Shown: positions 1-14,500 of the stretch, one piece after another
Layout: each line of letters starts with the position of its first letter
Numbering within the stretch: the stretch's first letter is position 1
Assembly: GCA_034687125.1 (NCBI GenBank)
Contig: JAQGBZ010000067.1
Span: 167,490 to 231,489 of the forward strand
Length of the DNA stretch: 64,000 nt
Reading direction: 5' to 3'
From: Neelides folsomi
Taxonomy: Eukaryota > Arthropoda > Collembola > Neelipleona > Neelidae
The notes under the pieces: generated by a model
The model's input: only the letters and a program-made list of their open reading frames with translations
Told to the model about the DNA's origin: nothing
The model's database searches: none
Position numbers and translations under genes: made by a program

Positions 1-3000
1 GGGAGAGACAAAGCCGGGTCAATTGGCTCTCCATATTTACACCCATTAACATACTTATTCATATATTTATAACTTAACTTCGACATAACACTCCGCCATA
101 TCAAAAGATTTGTTTAATTGGCCATTAATCTTTATTTTAAATTAAGACATTAAACAAAATTTAGAAAATTCAACGTGAGTTAAAAATTTATGCTTTATAC
201 TTTAACATTTAACTCTAACAGAATATTCTTGTAATAAAGAATATCTTATGAATTGATTTTTCGAAATGAATTATTTAAAAAAGAATTCTTGTGAGATTTT
301 CTCCAAAATTGATTTTTTACTAAAATTTTATAAGGCATTATTGTAATAAGATATTATTCTAGAGCTTATGCCTAGCGCGTTTCAGACATATTAAATACTC
401 TTCTGCATTTACTTATACTTTATATTAAATCAGATATCTGCTTGTGTTACAAAAGTCTGAAGGGTCTAAAGGGAATTAAATGTAGAACGAAAAGTTTTTC
501 TCCAAACCCCCACATTTGTCGTCTTTGAATTCGGAGGTTTGGAATCCTGTTCGACTATGCATTATTCCGCGAGTTTAAACGGGCCTTCTGATTTTTCTCT
601 AAAATGACAAAAAAAAGAACTTTCCACTTTCTTCTCCCAGAGCCCAAACTTTCCTACCAAAACAAATTAAAGAAAGTTACAATCCATCTCTCTCCATTTT
701 CTCCTCACAATTTGTAATTACAATTCCATTGTGTACCTCTTTACATAGCCATATTCATCCCAAATATTTCCCTAGATGCTCTTACATGAAAACGAAGGTT
801 TTACCATCCCATATGCACCCAAAGGGAGTAAATTGCATTGCACAGTTGTGTCAACATTCCCTTACATCCCACTTTGTACATATTACAGATCATTGTGAAA
901 TGCACATATAAAGTATCACATAGTATCATAAAAAGAAGTGATAGATGAGGGATGAAATTCCTTCCATGTCCCTCATTGTCATGTAAATGTGGAGGGCCGA
1001 GTGCGTAGATGTATTTGTATGGGGAAGGTAATGGAAAATTTATCAGGATTTTATGGGAGTCGCGACTCTCATCATTTTCTTTTTATGGTCTTCTTTGACA
1101 ATTAACTGCCCGATCAGACTCCTTCTCCGAGACTCCACAATTTAGTAGGAAAAAAGTTTCTTCTTTGGACAGGGACAATATGACCATTTCACATACAATT
1201 CCCCCGCCTTTAAATAACGCGTCTTTTTCTCATCCCTCAACTGACGCCGAGGAACGTAGATCAGGGAGATCATCCGACCGAGTTAATCGGAACCGCATTT
1301 CCCAAATACTCTCAAAACCCAATTCAAACCCAATTCATACATCTTCAACATGCCAAAGAAAATCCATTACGCTTCTTTGCCCTCACTTATTTAGCCCTCT
1401 TTAAATTCAGATTCACTCATAATGGAAGATCATTATTGCAGAAGTTGTCCATCAATTCATTTTCCCATTTACATTCAAAGTTAATTTGCCCCTTTTATTC
1501 ACAATGCTCTTTTTGATCTGAGAAACTTTAAATCGTTTCATCGGATTATACTCGTACGAATTATTCGCATTAATAGGATGGTATAATAATGTTTTTGATG
1601 CTATTCATTATTTTTTAATCGCACTTTTAATCTTTCTTTTGCAATAGAGTGAATAGAGCATAATAAAGGTTAAAAATTATAAACAATCCATTGACTATTG
1701 AGGTATGTTGAATTATTAAAAGCTACAAATGAACTACCTAGTACGTGTACACGAATACGACAAGCACATAATGTAATGGATGTACTATACAAATAAAATA
1801 GATAGATCATTAATTATTTAATTAGTGTATTTGTAAACTTAATGAGAAAAACTTAAATAGACAATTAGTTGGATCCATAATCGTATTTGTTTAACGTAGT
1901 AAAATAGTCTTTAAAGCTTTTGATAGCAAATAGGTATGTATAACTACTTATATGGATTATTTTTCAGCAGAAAACTTATAAATCGTCATTAGGTATTTCA
2001 TGATCCATGATACGTGTTTTCGATTAATTAATTTAAATTTTAAAATTTTCTTTAATGGACTTTTAGAGAATTAGATGACAAAAGACGTCATAGAGGAAAA
2101 TATCAAATACTTAAAACTACACAATTAGCATTTTGGTAAGTATCAAAAATGTTTTATCGTTGTTTATAAACAAAGAAAGAACTGCCAAAGTAAATTGGTT
2201 AGGTAATAATAAATAATGTTATTGTGATTCATGAGGCATTGACATAAGATTGTAATTAACAAAGGGATTTGAGCTGAGTAAAAACCGAAGCTATTTATTA
2301 AGGAGCCATAAGAATGAGTAATTGTGAGAAGTCTAATTTGTATTGAGATGAATTTGGATGGTCGTAAAGATAATTTGGGATTGGCAGTTGAATTTGTATT
2401 GGTCGTGGAGGTTGTTGGAAAGAACATTTCATTTATTGCTTTGCTTTTCCTCTCCTTAATGCTTCCTTTGAGAAAGCGGGGAGGGAGGGAAAAGTCTTCA
2501 CCGGATCCATAAAATCCCTCCAGAGTCCTCCGTACGAGAATATGATTTCCATGTCGCAGACATAACGAATGCCATTTCCCCCAACCCGTCTTATTATTAT
2601 TCCGTCATCATCCCATCGTTCGCTTTTCATACACACATGGAATACTCGAGCTCACACGTGTCATCCTCTCTCGTATGACTCAACTCATAATGTACTTTTC
2701 ACCATTTTTCATTTTTCTTACTTTAAATCCGAATTCCATTAGTAATTTGATTTGGGTCAGCGGATACACTTACTTTCTTCTGCTCAACCTCATTGGCTTC
2801 ACCCTGGCTCTTGAAGGCAAAATATGCCCATTTGTCATTTTTAACATTTTCCTCAAAATTGTGAGGCATAAATAAATTTTACATCATTAACTAAATCCAT
2901 ACCAAAATTAAAATCTCATTTAACATTCTATTTATTTACATAAACAAACTTAATTTTTTGTAATAATTTTGTTTGTTCTTTGTAAATGGAAAATATGAAA

Positions 3001-5811
3001 ACAAAAAATTATACTCATAATATCAAAATAATAAGAACTTCATTTCAACTTGTTTGCGTATGTGACAATTTGGCTGTTGATTTATTGATCTCTTCTTTTT
3101 GTTGTGTTTGCTCCACTTGCTTCAATTCAAAGACAAAATTTGAAATTCAGATCTTGTTGTTTGATAGATCTGAATACATAAAATGTGTTTGATGTTATAA
3201 AATATATTATCTATATTTTATTATATGTACCTAGACATTGTAGACCAAAGATAATTTATAATTTTATTACATTAAAATGGTTAAATTTAGTCAATATACT
3301 CTCATGTATGAAATATGTACTGCCTCTGTAAAAGCATAAGATGATGCAGCATTTTTGAATCTTTGAGAATAAATGTTTATGTGATCTTCATCTTTGTGCA
3401 AAATGTCTTTGTGATGTATTTTTATATGCGCAAGAAATCTTTGGAAATGAGTTTCGTGTATATGGAGGAAGTTTGTAAAGAATATGGAGATTTGAGATAG
3501 TGAATAAGAGCAAATGTCCGAGTTCCGATTGAAAGGCGTTCACCCATCCAAAAATGTTTATTCATAAAATGGGAAGAAAGTGGAACGAGGAAGTTTGCCT
3601 GAAGGCTGGAAGGATTGGAAAGAACCATCGGAGAAAACGTTGACAGAATCCAATTTACACTTAGGAGCAGATGAGGTTCTTTCCCTATTACCCACCTCCA
3701 TCACCTTCTCCTCATTATGTGATGGCAAATGCGACATCCTCTATATGAAAATGATGATCGAAACACATGTAGAGGATATGTATATAGACCCACACAGTGG
3801 GATTTCATCTACAGGATTACGTCATATTATGAACGACTCTTACTTATCTCAATTTCTCAATGGCTATACTCATCTCACTCATCTCATTCAACGCACTCAT
3901 CTTTCGAGCATGTGAGGACGTGGTTTCTTCTTATAATGACATTTATTCAGTGCTTTTGTATTCGCTTATTCGCTGCTTTTGTAACCCATATGATGTATGG
4001 TAAGTGTTAGGGAGCATCCAGCATAAGGAGATAAGGGAAAGAATATTGTGCTCATCTCTAAGGGTTCATTTAGCTCTTGGTCGAGAAATCTCGTTCTTGG
4101 CAATTTCATTAAATATCACATCCATTAAATTTTTATGAGTAATTCTTTTTAATTAAATTTCTATTCTTTTTCCACATTAGCACGATCCCACTTAATTCTT
4201 GCTCTTTATCTTGTGCTCTCAATCGGAAGTTAATTTTTAAATTCCTCGCTTAATCACTCCCAGCTTGCGTCTCGTAAAATTTAAATATTCTACATCATAC
4301 CCATGAAATTGTTTTTAACTACAAAAACAAACCATAAGGAGTTCAAAATTAATTTTTTTTACTTTTATGTAAACGTCTCTTTTTGAAAATATTTCATTTT
4401 TTGAAAAAATTGACCAAATTTCAACGAATCGTATTTATTCAAGTAAGGTTTTCCATTTCTTATACTATATTGTAAATATTTTTTATCCTTTTCCTGTAAA
4501 GTGGAGCATTTTGAGTTAATTAACTCTGTGTAGTATGTCAAAATATTCCCTTGAGTCTCAGGCGTCGACGTCTCTCATAATTTATCTTTCTTTGGATCAT
4601 GAAGTCTGATCCGAAGGATTCCCGATTCGAATTCCATCCTTTTCTTCTTATAACTTAACCTACTTATGTTACTTCGAGACTTTCTCTTCTATACGTGCCC
4701 TGCTTTGAATCCAAATAATGTTTCACCTTAGCTTCGTTTTAGTGAAAAAAGATTTTTATTTATCTCAAAATTCAATTTACTGAAATATTGATCTTACTCT
4801 ACATTTAGAATATTCCCTGTTCTTCGTTTACCAGGATTAACCGCAAATACCCATTTGAAAGAACCATCGCGGGTTTCTTAACCAAACTTTCCCAAATTGT
4901 TCTTTTGAACGACAAAGTAAATATTTAATATAAATATTTATGAATAAAATACTGCTCCAAATGTACGGTTTTAATTCATGATCAAATAACATGAAATTTT
5001 ATAAACAAAGGTTTTACTTACCATTGTTGTTATTATGCATTGCATAGCGTTAAGTAGGTGTGAATTAAGAATGGAAAGTTGGAAACAAAAAGTAGGATAA
5101 ATATGGAGAGAAAATCATTATTGTGCGTGGTTGGCAAACATGAGAGTTTCTTATCGAGGTGTTCGAGTCGAGGGGAGTGAATATAAATATTTGAGAATGG
5201 AGATGTAGGGCGAGATTGAGGAGTCTTTGACTATACACATCTTAGATTTGATTTGATGGCCCTTGGCCGTCTTCCAACGTTCCCCGCCACTCAACCTTCG
5301 TTCACGACCAAGAACCCTCAACAGGCCAATGAATAACAACTATCTTTTTATCCCACTTCTACGTTATTATATTTATTATATCCAAAGTCTATGAACTCAA
5401 TTCATACACTTTCTCTGTTTACTCTTAATAAAAACTTGATTTGATATGAAGCTGCCATCAAAAGAGAGGTCTATAGGATTACAGAATCAAGACACATTTA
5501 CGACTTTGGATTTTTTTCATATATGAAGCACGTGAATTTGGGGAAAATAACAAACTTGTATTTATTTTATAAATTTTGCATTTTACTTTTCGTGTTGATC
5601 AGAATTTCGCATTGATAAAAGTTCGTGCTTTCATTAAAGACCTATTGGCTAATCATATTATTTCTACTAAAAGTTTGACACGATTGAATTTGAGCAAAAC
5701 AGCAATAACTAATTTAACCTCCACAGACTGCACGACAATATATTTATATGTTTGATTTTGATTGAAAGTCTCAATTTCGATCTTAAAATCCGTTACCGAT
5801 CGTAATAATTA
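1..5811. other. No supported gene; AT-rich non-coding DNA
   Basis: I see no exon with conserved protein motifs here. The open frames present are short, mostly end in unrelated residues, and lack paired splice sites. The longest is 111 codons at 3580-3915 on the plus strand, with no motif I know. GC-richer patches occur near 1160-1400 and 3580-3720. dprA ends further right with a polyadenylation signal at 8389-8394, so this stretch lies downstream of it. Confidence 0.5.
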
Positions 5812-6628
5812 ATATGGCTTATATAATGGAGTAAGGACTTATCTCGGGAAATTTATTTTAATTTCAGCGTTAGTAACAGTTAAATTACATCATTTTCAAA
5901 ATATTGATAAAATTAAATATTATAATAATTGTTTATAAAATTTAAAGACGCTAAATAAGATTTTGTTAATTATTAAATGCGTTATTTAATTCCGGATCTT
6001 TTTCCAAAGGGCTTTTTTGTCGTGAGGAATTAATCTAGAGAGCTTTTTCAAATTCTTGATCAGAGAAGCTGGAACTTTTAAAGACTCATTGTACATTCTA
6101 GGTAGGTTAATTTCAAAGAATGTGCGTCCGTTGTTTTGTACGATATGACGATTATAATTTGTAGAATGAATTTCAATTTTGGTGAAATTGTAAACGGATG
6201 AGATTTTACCAACTTGATCCATTTAACTCTGGTAATTTTGAGATTTGAAGGAATTTTAAATACTTAAATTCTGTATACCTTTTAATGTTAGTTCTAATTT
6301 ATTTATTATAAAAATATTGTAATGTAATCAAATAATGTGAATGTTAGTTTTATAATTGTCTGAATTAAGGATATGTGTAATTATCTTTTGTAAAACGAGA
6401 AAAGAGAAAATAAGATTTGGAAGCTTAACTTCTATCAACAAATGATAAACAAGGGAATTCGCAATATATAATATGAAACATTATCTCAAATTTCCCATTA
6501 ATTTGTTGTTCTATTGTGATTATCTTGAAAGTCGGAATATTTTCAATAAAAACTTATTATTTCATTAGTTACGCAGATTTTTAATTAAGTTTCCGAAATA
6601 AGTCCTTACTCAATTATATAAGCCATAT
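5812..6628. mobile_element. Non-autonomous DNA transposon-like element with 38-bp terminal inverted repeats
   Basis: The left end (5812-5850) and the reverse complement of the right end (6590-6628) share about 38 bp with roughly three differences. Both begin ATATGGCTTATATAAT and continue through GAGTAAGGACTTAT. A TA dinucleotide sits at each border, as in TA-duplicating transposons, but because the border is palindromic the exact target duplication is ambiguous. The 817-bp body is AT-rich and carries a 78-codon open frame on the minus strand (5986-6222) with a basic, lysine-rich end (KKLSRLIPHDKKALWKKI). I do not recognise that protein; it may be a remnant of a transposase or of captured sequence. 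The superfamily is not assigned. Confidence 0.75.
5986..6222 (-). CDS. Hypothetical 78-residue frame inside the inverted-repeat element
   Basis: The frame is open for 78 codons from ATG to TAA and lies centrally between the terminal repeats of the element at 5812-6628. The predicted product is basic and has no membrane segment or cysteine pattern. Its last 25 residues are dense in lysine and arginine (LIPHDKKALWKKIRN), which would suit nucleic-acid binding, but I cannot place it in a family. It could be a relic of a longer transposon protein or a chance frame in AT-rich DNA. Confidence 0.25.
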   Translation of the reverse strand: MDQVGKISSVYNFTKIEIHSTNYNRHIVQNNGRTFFEINLPRMYNESLKVPASLIKNLKKLSRLIPHDKKALWKKIRN

Positions 6629-8388
6629 ATATTATTAAATGATTTGTATTCATTATCAATATATTTCCACCATTGATTCTGGCCTATTTATGTTTATGTA
6701 TGAGATATAGTTTTAGTTATTATTAGTTTAAGTTGAAGGCTAAAGATCGAGTGAATAAATAGCATTGGGAAACAAACGTCTATAAATTCGCACCAGTTTT
6801 GAATTGTTGATTTTCTCCTGTTTTAATGATGTTGATTGAGGGATTTGAATTTTAAAGAGATGCGGTTTGACATTGTAGTAATGGAAAATACATGTTGTCT
6901 TTATGAGAATTCCAGGTATCATTACTTTCCTTTTATGACTCCATTTGACAATTAAATGCGGAAAGAGGGAAGGGGGATCTGAGGCGTCTCCTTCAAACAA
7001 AGGGTCTCCCCATTTCCTCCGCGAAATCCTTTCTCAATCCCTATTTACTCCCCAGAACATGTGGAGCGACCTCATCTCATTCAAAGTTGAAACTTTACGA
7101 GATTCTCTTTTACATGTACACATCCGCAGTCATACGCTCATATTTTCATACTTTCCCCCTTCCCATTATGATCAAAAGTAAAAAAGACGAGTTTTTTTAT
7201 ATCTTTTCTTCCCTTGTTTCTTTCCTTCCTTCAAGCACAATGATAAAGTATTCGTATGTTGTGGGCCTCAATGGCGAATGTGTTCAGTTCTATAGTTTGG
7301 GGGAGTCAGAGTTGAGACATCCTTTTTATTCAAACTTTACAAAAAAGTTATTTATGGTTTTATTCTCCGACTTGCAAAGGGAAATGTTTGGTGGAAGGCC
7401 ATAGGAGTAATTTGCTCTCTCATCATTTACATATTCAAGTATTTTGAGGAAGAGATCTTTGGTCGAACTTCTCCGTCGTAAATTTCATTACTTATTTATT
7501 CACCAGTTTGCTTGCGGTAATGGGTCCACAACTACACATCTTGAATTCTTGGTTAAAATCTGGGCCAGTTTCCCAATTTAAATTGTTAATTTCATTTAAG
7601 AATAAGGCGAAAAACTTTGGGAAATTTTCGTGTCATCCCAAATGGATTGTTGGGATGTAAAAGCTGTAGAATGATTTGTATTTTATAATTTATCACTTTC
7701 TCCCCCATTAATCCGCTTAGCATGGGAGGAAATGCAGGGAGGAAAAAATGCGTTCCGCCGAAGCCCCATACTGATTGATAGGCCCTCAAAGAAAACGGAA
7801 CGGGTTGTTCAAGTTTCATAAGAAGGAAATGGTGCATTAAACAAACCATTACGATGCAAAAGGAGATGATAACTTGGAAAGTTCAAAGGCATGGGTCCTA
7901 ATCGATAGTCAAGATTGTGGACTCCTGTTTAGGGAAATTTATGAGTATGAATAGGGCGGAAGATGAAAGTGAGTAAAATATTCATAGAAGGCTCATCTCC
8001 ATTTATCCTCATGAAGGAGACTCCTCGAACTGATCCCTCCATTTCCACTCTGTCCGATACGCGGGTTTTTTCCAATGTCCAGGTGGAATCCGGCAGACAA
8101 GTGGATTCCTTCTACCTCATTGACCGCGGCTCAAGGGAAATCCGAGGGATCGTAGGACTATCATCCGACCAAATCTCCCCACTGCTTCCACGCATTCCTA
8201 TTTACTGCATCGTAGATCGGAGTCCGAGGATGGAACGTCAGTGAGATAAAATGAGGAAATGAAAGTAAACGGATATGGTTTGCCTAAGCTTGCCCGCTTT
8301 CTCTCTGCTTTTTCGATTTTTCCCAGAGGGAAATCTTGAAATTAGGGAAATCGGTGCTCAGCGTGATGTAAGAAGTAATAAATAAGAC
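6629..8388. other. No supported gene between the TIR element and the dprA 3' end
   Basis: Moderately AT-rich sequence with a GC-richer patch at about 7960-8240, which has a 93-codon plus-strand frame without a recognisable domain or splice context. It lies just beyond the dprA polyadenylation signal. I see no conserved feature. Confidence 0.45.
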
Positions 8389-8394
8389 TTTATT
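8389..8394 (-). terminator. dprA polyadenylation signal AATAAA
   Basis: The plus strand reads TTTATT, giving AATAAA on the minus strand. It lies 53 bases past the dprA stop codon at 8447-8449. The short distance supports 8447 as the true end of the coding sequence. Confidence 0.6.
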
Positions 8395-8446
8395 GAGGAG
8401 AAACTCTGAAAGAAATAAGTGAATCACATGGGGGGTTTGTACACAA

Positions 8447-8595
8447 TTAGAAGTGAACTTGGGAGATGGCGAGTATTAAAATAGAGAGGCACTTTGAGCC
8501 AGAGAGTTTTATCCCGTTGGAAGGAGACGCCGCGGCGGCCGGCGACGAAGGCGACCCTGATGGTTTTCTCCTTTGGATCAAAGCTATTTTGTCAG
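8447..8595 (-). CDS. dprA last exon: stalk plus probable GPI-anchor signal
   Basis: The exon follows acceptor CTTATTTTAG and joins in phase 1 to the Ig2 exon. It encodes a basic stretch (IQRRKP), a flexible run rich in Ser, Pro and Ala, a small-residue region (LSGS) suited to GPI attachment, and a terminal hydrophobic segment of about 14 residues before TAA. Fly Dpr proteins of this kind are GPI-linked, so this is expected. It is GC-rich in the middle, unlike its surroundings. The assignment is by composition and phase only. Confidence 0.65.
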
Positions 8596-11500
8596 CTAAA
8601 ATAAGAAACAATTTCATCAATTTCCAATTCCAATTCAATTCCCCATTTATAATTCTAAAAGGAACAATGATAGAAAAACATTAAGAGTGGGAATTGTTTG
8701 ATAAATACTCAGCTAATTATATTTAGTTAGTTAGTAGGTTAATAAAATAAATGGTTTAAAGACCTTGGGAGACATAGACCATGGTTGATGCAGGTTCTGC
8801 ATGGGCTGTCTTGCAGGTGTAGTTGCCCGAATCAGAAACGTCAGCGTCTCTTATCAGGAGTCTTGATTGCGTTTTACTTCCTGGCTCTGTGTGTATGCTC
8901 ACTTCCCGTGATGCTCCATAGTTGATCATACGTTCATTGTGATACCAAAAGATGTATTCGGGAGGTTTGGGGCTCTATTATTTTTTAAATATGTTATTTT
9001 AATAATATCAATACATACTTATTTAATACAGATATTTATATTACATGTTAAAATGTATGAAAGAGAGATTTATAACTTTGTATTGATTATTTAATTTTAA
9101 TTTAATTTCATCATTTATAAATATTTGGATTGGAATTAAATTGGTTTTTACCTTTTCTATGATACAGACAAGATTGATTGTGGATCCTTGTTCAAGATGA
9201 TATTCTCCATTTCCTAAGATAAAGGCTTCAGGGACTGCAACGTGCAAGTAGACGAAGTATGATACAATTCCCGTTCCAGTTGACACCTGTCAATTCCAAT
9301 AGTGTAATTAGGACAATTTTGATCGTTATTCATTCTTTGTGGTAAAAGTAATATATTGGGGCTGAAGTAGGAAATAGAAAAAGTGAGGTCTTTTGTATTG
9401 GAAGCTTGTCGGTTTGTGGATTAGACGATGGCAGTTTTACATATTATAAGTTAGGGAAAGAAATCTTGAAAGTTTTAGAATGTAAAGATTTAAGAAGTTC
9501 AACTTTTGGCACTTTGACTTCCCCCCAACTTGGGATTTAAAAGCCACAACGAAGAGTGGAGAAAACTTTATTTGTTTTGTATTCTGCCACTGTCTACGAG
9601 GGAGAAAAATTATTGAGCCCCTGTGAATTCGCAAAACTCGAAAGCGGAATTTCTTAAGACTCCGCCTCCATCAAGTACTAAAATCCTGAAAGAGCCGGCG
9701 GTGTAATTAATACACTACATTTCACTCCAAAATTTATATTACGTAACTATCAACTAAAAATGCATAATTGAACCCAATTTCAAATTTTAGGTTCATACAC
9801 ACATACTAAGTATTACATTACATAAATATTATTTCTTTAAGCATGTTCTTATAAGAGTGTATTTGCATACAAGCTTGTAAAGTTGTAATATAAATTATTC
9901 TACATTTTTACATTTTACTTTCAAATTAATATGAGGAAAAACTGTGTTTTTTGCCCCTTTAGGTTGAATTCATTTTGTGACATACACGGTACGATATTTT
10001 AAATAGAAATGGTTTGGTTTAATGCGCCTTACGCGAACCATTTGCATTTGATGGTTAAATCTTCTATTTTCCTCGGTTTAATATCAACGTGATTGCATTG
10101 TCCAATGAAAATTTCCCTTCTGATTTTATTTCAGATTTTCGTGAAAAATATTGTCGTTTGTCAAAACCCGCTAGCAATATTTTTTATCCTTATTTCTTTC
10201 AAATGCACAGGGAGCATCAGGTTCACAATATCTGTACAATGATTTTCATAATATGCCATTTCCAGATATCTCATTGTCACTCCAATATTAAATTTTTTAT
10301 CCCATTCTTGATTCTTCTCATCTTGATATGGATTTTTGAATTTTCATAATGAAAATAATTTTGCAATTTTTAGAACCTCTTTGTAAGATTATTCAATTTA
10401 AAATTACTTTCTCTATCATTAGTTCAAATGGGGTCAATGTTAATTGGTTTTTTAATCCCAAAGAATGATTTTATGGTTGGTAAAAGCTGATGGAAGGAGC
10501 ATCAAACGGTTTTCATATGTGTAAAAGAAAGAAATTTACAACCATGTTGGTTCCCAGACTTTGAAAAAAGAGATAAAAAGGCTGGAACATTTATAAAAAG
10601 TTCCGTATTGAAGGTTTGATGAGGGAAGAAGTTGGTAGTTGTATCGGGATTTTGTGGATGTTTAAAATTCGAGGAAGGCGTCTAAGGGGAATTCTCCACC
10701 GGAGAAGAATAGAGATGAGGGCAATAAAGAAAGATTACGTGGAGCCGAGTGTGGAGACGGCCCATTAGCATAGAAAAAAACAAAGGACCAGACGGGGAAG
10801 GAGAGAAGAATTGAGAATAAGTATCAAACGGCCTGTCGTTCAAACCGCCGTATATAATTTGTAAATAATAAATAAAACTGAGTGGCGCATTGGAAATTGG
10901 AGAGTCAATCTCTGGCCAAAAACTTTCAACTTCTACTCACTTTGGCCCATAACGGGACGTACATGGAAAAGGCCGGTCCTCATACATAATACTCCTTAAA
11001 CCAAACTCAACTCTAACTTACATATATACCTTATCTATCTATCGCTTTTTTTTATATCTATTCGATTGGATGTTCTAAAAACCTATCATTGATTCATCCC
11101 TCATACCTATGTAGTATTCTTTCAGTATTTTTCTTAAGTTCTTGCTAGCAAAAATTCATACATTGGTATTCCTATCAATGTTTACAAGATATAAGTATGA
11201 ATGTTCTGTATAATTTCAGTTCATCAGATATATTTATAATGGCTTAGTATTGATGTTCTCATATTTGTAGGTCTTTCTGCTTTCTTCCAAAGTTTCTTTC
11301 AAGTTCGTTTCTTTTTTCATGGTCTTCCTATATAGGCATAGTCTTATAATTTGTTTCATTATGATAATACAAACAGAATAGGTTTGGTTCTAAAAGAATC
11401 TTATTGGTAAAGGTATTGGCTCATCTATCAGTATGAACTTGTGGTTGTGTACATATGGAGAGAAATACTTAAAAGGGAAGGGGATTGGCAAAAGACTTTC

Positions 11501-14500
11501 TTTTGGGAAACTTTAGTTCTTCCCCTTAAAGAGTTGAGAAGTTAATAGGGAGAACCCGCAAGTTGTTCTCTGTTATCACTGCGTCCATTCAAACTCTACC
11601 TTCTTTGCTCATTATATTCCGCAGCTGGGATTCATTAAACCTTTTTTTCCTTCTCTTCTCCTCCATTCCCAAACAAATCGGATCAAGAAGGACAAGAGTT
11701 TCGAATTCCGCTCCCATTCACTTCCACCCACCCATTTAGGGAATTCCCTTTATTGACAAAAATCAATTTTTACATTTGAATATAATAACTGGAACAAAAG
11801 TTTGAGCGGCCAATCGACGTTCATGGAAGTAAATTGGATTTCGATTCATATGCCCATTCCAATTTTTAGATAAAATCAAACGACTTGTCTTTTATGACCC
11901 AAAGATTCGCAATTGCATTTTATCTCGTTTTGTTAATATTAAAATAGTTATAAATATAACTTTTACGACGATTATTTCTGCGTTTATTCGAGGACTTATC
12001 ACAAGGAAATATGATATTAAATATTTGATAGCTTGATTGATGTATCAAAGGTATAAATCCTAACTATGGGACATATAATAAGGTTGCTATTGTACTGATT
12101 CTACTAATCGATTTCCTTGTTATTCAACAATGATTAATGGTTTGACTTATTATATTAATAAATGGATTAATAAACTCATCAAGGAAGTGCTTAGGCATCA
12201 TATACAAGTATTATGTACATAGAATGTTAGCACAAACATAATACAAAATAGTTGAACGAACTTGATCGAATTTAAACTTCACAAAATTATTAATCTGTTG
12301 TTTATTTAATAATTTAATATGGGTCGAGGATTGATCCGTAATAAAAACCAGGGAGTGAAGGGCAAAAGTCAATATTGAGAATAGAAGTAGGGCAGGTGGA
12401 ATAATGTATTAAAGGGCCGAGCCAAGTCAATATGATATTCCTTGAATTCTCACTTCTTTTTTGGATGAGGTTCTTTCTCAATTTGGCAAGTAAGAAGTTT
12501 GGTGAGGGAAAGAAGTGCGGTATGGGAAGCGTCTGTGGGATTTGGCTCTTGCCCACAAAACCTCACTTACACTAAATTATATCTAAATCTTTCACGGGAA
12601 ACACGCAAAGGTTGGAGCAAAAAATGATTCGCTAAATACACAACTTTTTCCGTCAATTCTAAGAAGATGAATGCGGAACACCAAAAGAGCCCAACTATTT
12701 AATTTGACCTTCGAACTTTCAAATGACCGTCGGAATGAAATTCAATGGTTCTTATATGGACACTTTTACAAATAGGGAAGGGAGGAGCGAGGGTGGTTTT
12801 GAAGATGTCGTGTGTGAATTAATTGGGAAGCGTCTCCTGGACTTTTTTTCCTTCGACTTCTCATTAGGCTCAATTGAGCCGTGCTGTGCCTATTAATCAA
12901 AAAACCCTCTTCGACTTCTCCGTTTTTGAAAGTCTCTCTTTTGCGTCAATGTCAAGCAGACACTTCGCTGTGCTCCCCTTTCATCTTCGACCTCTTTAAT
13001 TACGTAGAAGGAACTGGGCTAACAAAATTCTTTAACTACTACTCTTTTTAATGAGGAATTTGAACCTTCTTTTTCCTTCTCATTTTAGATGTCGATTGAT
13101 GAGTCAAATTTTACTTTCTCCCCATTACTTTTCCACTCTTTTCCCTTTGAGGAAATTGTTTACTTAAAATGGAAAATTAAGGATTTTACATTTGATCTGA
13201 TTTTGCGCTTTGATGATTTCTTTCCAAATTCTTCATTTGAGTTCATGAATTGAGTTTGTTCTACATCTTTAGAGTTATTGAATTTCGCAAGAAGACGTTT
13301 TTTGTCCAATGGCTTTCAAATCGGAAATGATAAATTGTTAAAATATATTTTATTATGTAACATAACATTCATTATTTAAATCATATTTACGCAATATTAT
13401 TCTACATAATGTATATGGTAGTGTACTAGTTAATAAATAAAGGAATACTTCATTATAGATTAGTTAAGTTCGAAGAAGTTTAAGAATTTAAGTTTAAGAA
13501 TTTTCTTATCATTTTGTCCTTTACAATAATGGTGGATTGGAATTGTAAATGATTAAAAATGGGAATGGGTTTGGACTGAAGGGTTAGTTTGAGAGTGATG
13601 AAAAGATAACAAATAGTATTAGATAGAGAAACTCGAGGGAAAAGGAATCATTCCGAACGCATAAATACTCAATGCGGATCCAGATTAACTGGAGTGTTCC
13701 ATTAGGGAGTCAAGCAAAGATTGAATGGACCTTTCATAGGCAAACCAAAGGTCTTCCATTACCTTCCTTTCCCTCAAAAAATCAGACCCACTTGGCTAAA
13801 ACTTCCAATAAATTCCGGAATGTCGAAATGCAATGATTTGATTTTCCTCGGCCTCCATTTTTAAAAAAAGTCTGATAAGAGGATTTATTGGAATTTCATT
13901 TCCGTTCCCTATTTTTATTTTTCAAATGTCATGAACAAACGACGTCGTTAATCAGACAAAATGTTCATTTATTTTCAATGTTATTTATTTCTGCATTTGT
14001 GCAACTACGTATTCCACAGTGTCCATTTGCAAATATCCTTTCATCTATTGATTTTTTAAACAAAAAATTCCTTTTAGTTCAATTTTATAGTAGTTGGAGT
14101 AGTGCAAGTCTCATGCAAGTCAAAGAATCATTTTTAGATTGTTGTAGAGGTTAAGTTTGGTTAGGGCGAAACTACTATAAATAAGGGCTTTAGTCCTTCA
14201 CGAGTTAGGAATCCTAAATGTCAGTTAGGCAAGGAGTCATGAGGAACTTCAAAGGGAAATCGATGATGTTCGCATGAAGGCTAATCCTTTACTACATAAT
14301 GCCTAAATCCCAATTTCTTTCAACTTTCTTTAATAAAATTCTTTACTCGAATCGACTTTTAATCAAAGAGAAAATTGGCTAGTCCTTTATACCCTGTTGC
14401 TCTCCATGTTTGCACTAAGGACGTACAGATACTCATTGTAAGGTTGAATATTTAAGGTATAACCCCATAGGCCTCTTTTTAAAATTTATTACGGTTATAG

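Noticed and set aside
3580-3915. 111-codon plus-strand frame
   Set aside because: No motif, no splice context, and an overlapping second frame of similar length.
4610-4650. tRNA-like segment with GATTCGAATTC and a nearby stem
   Set aside because: The anticodon-like loop lacks T33 and no acceptor or D arm can be paired.
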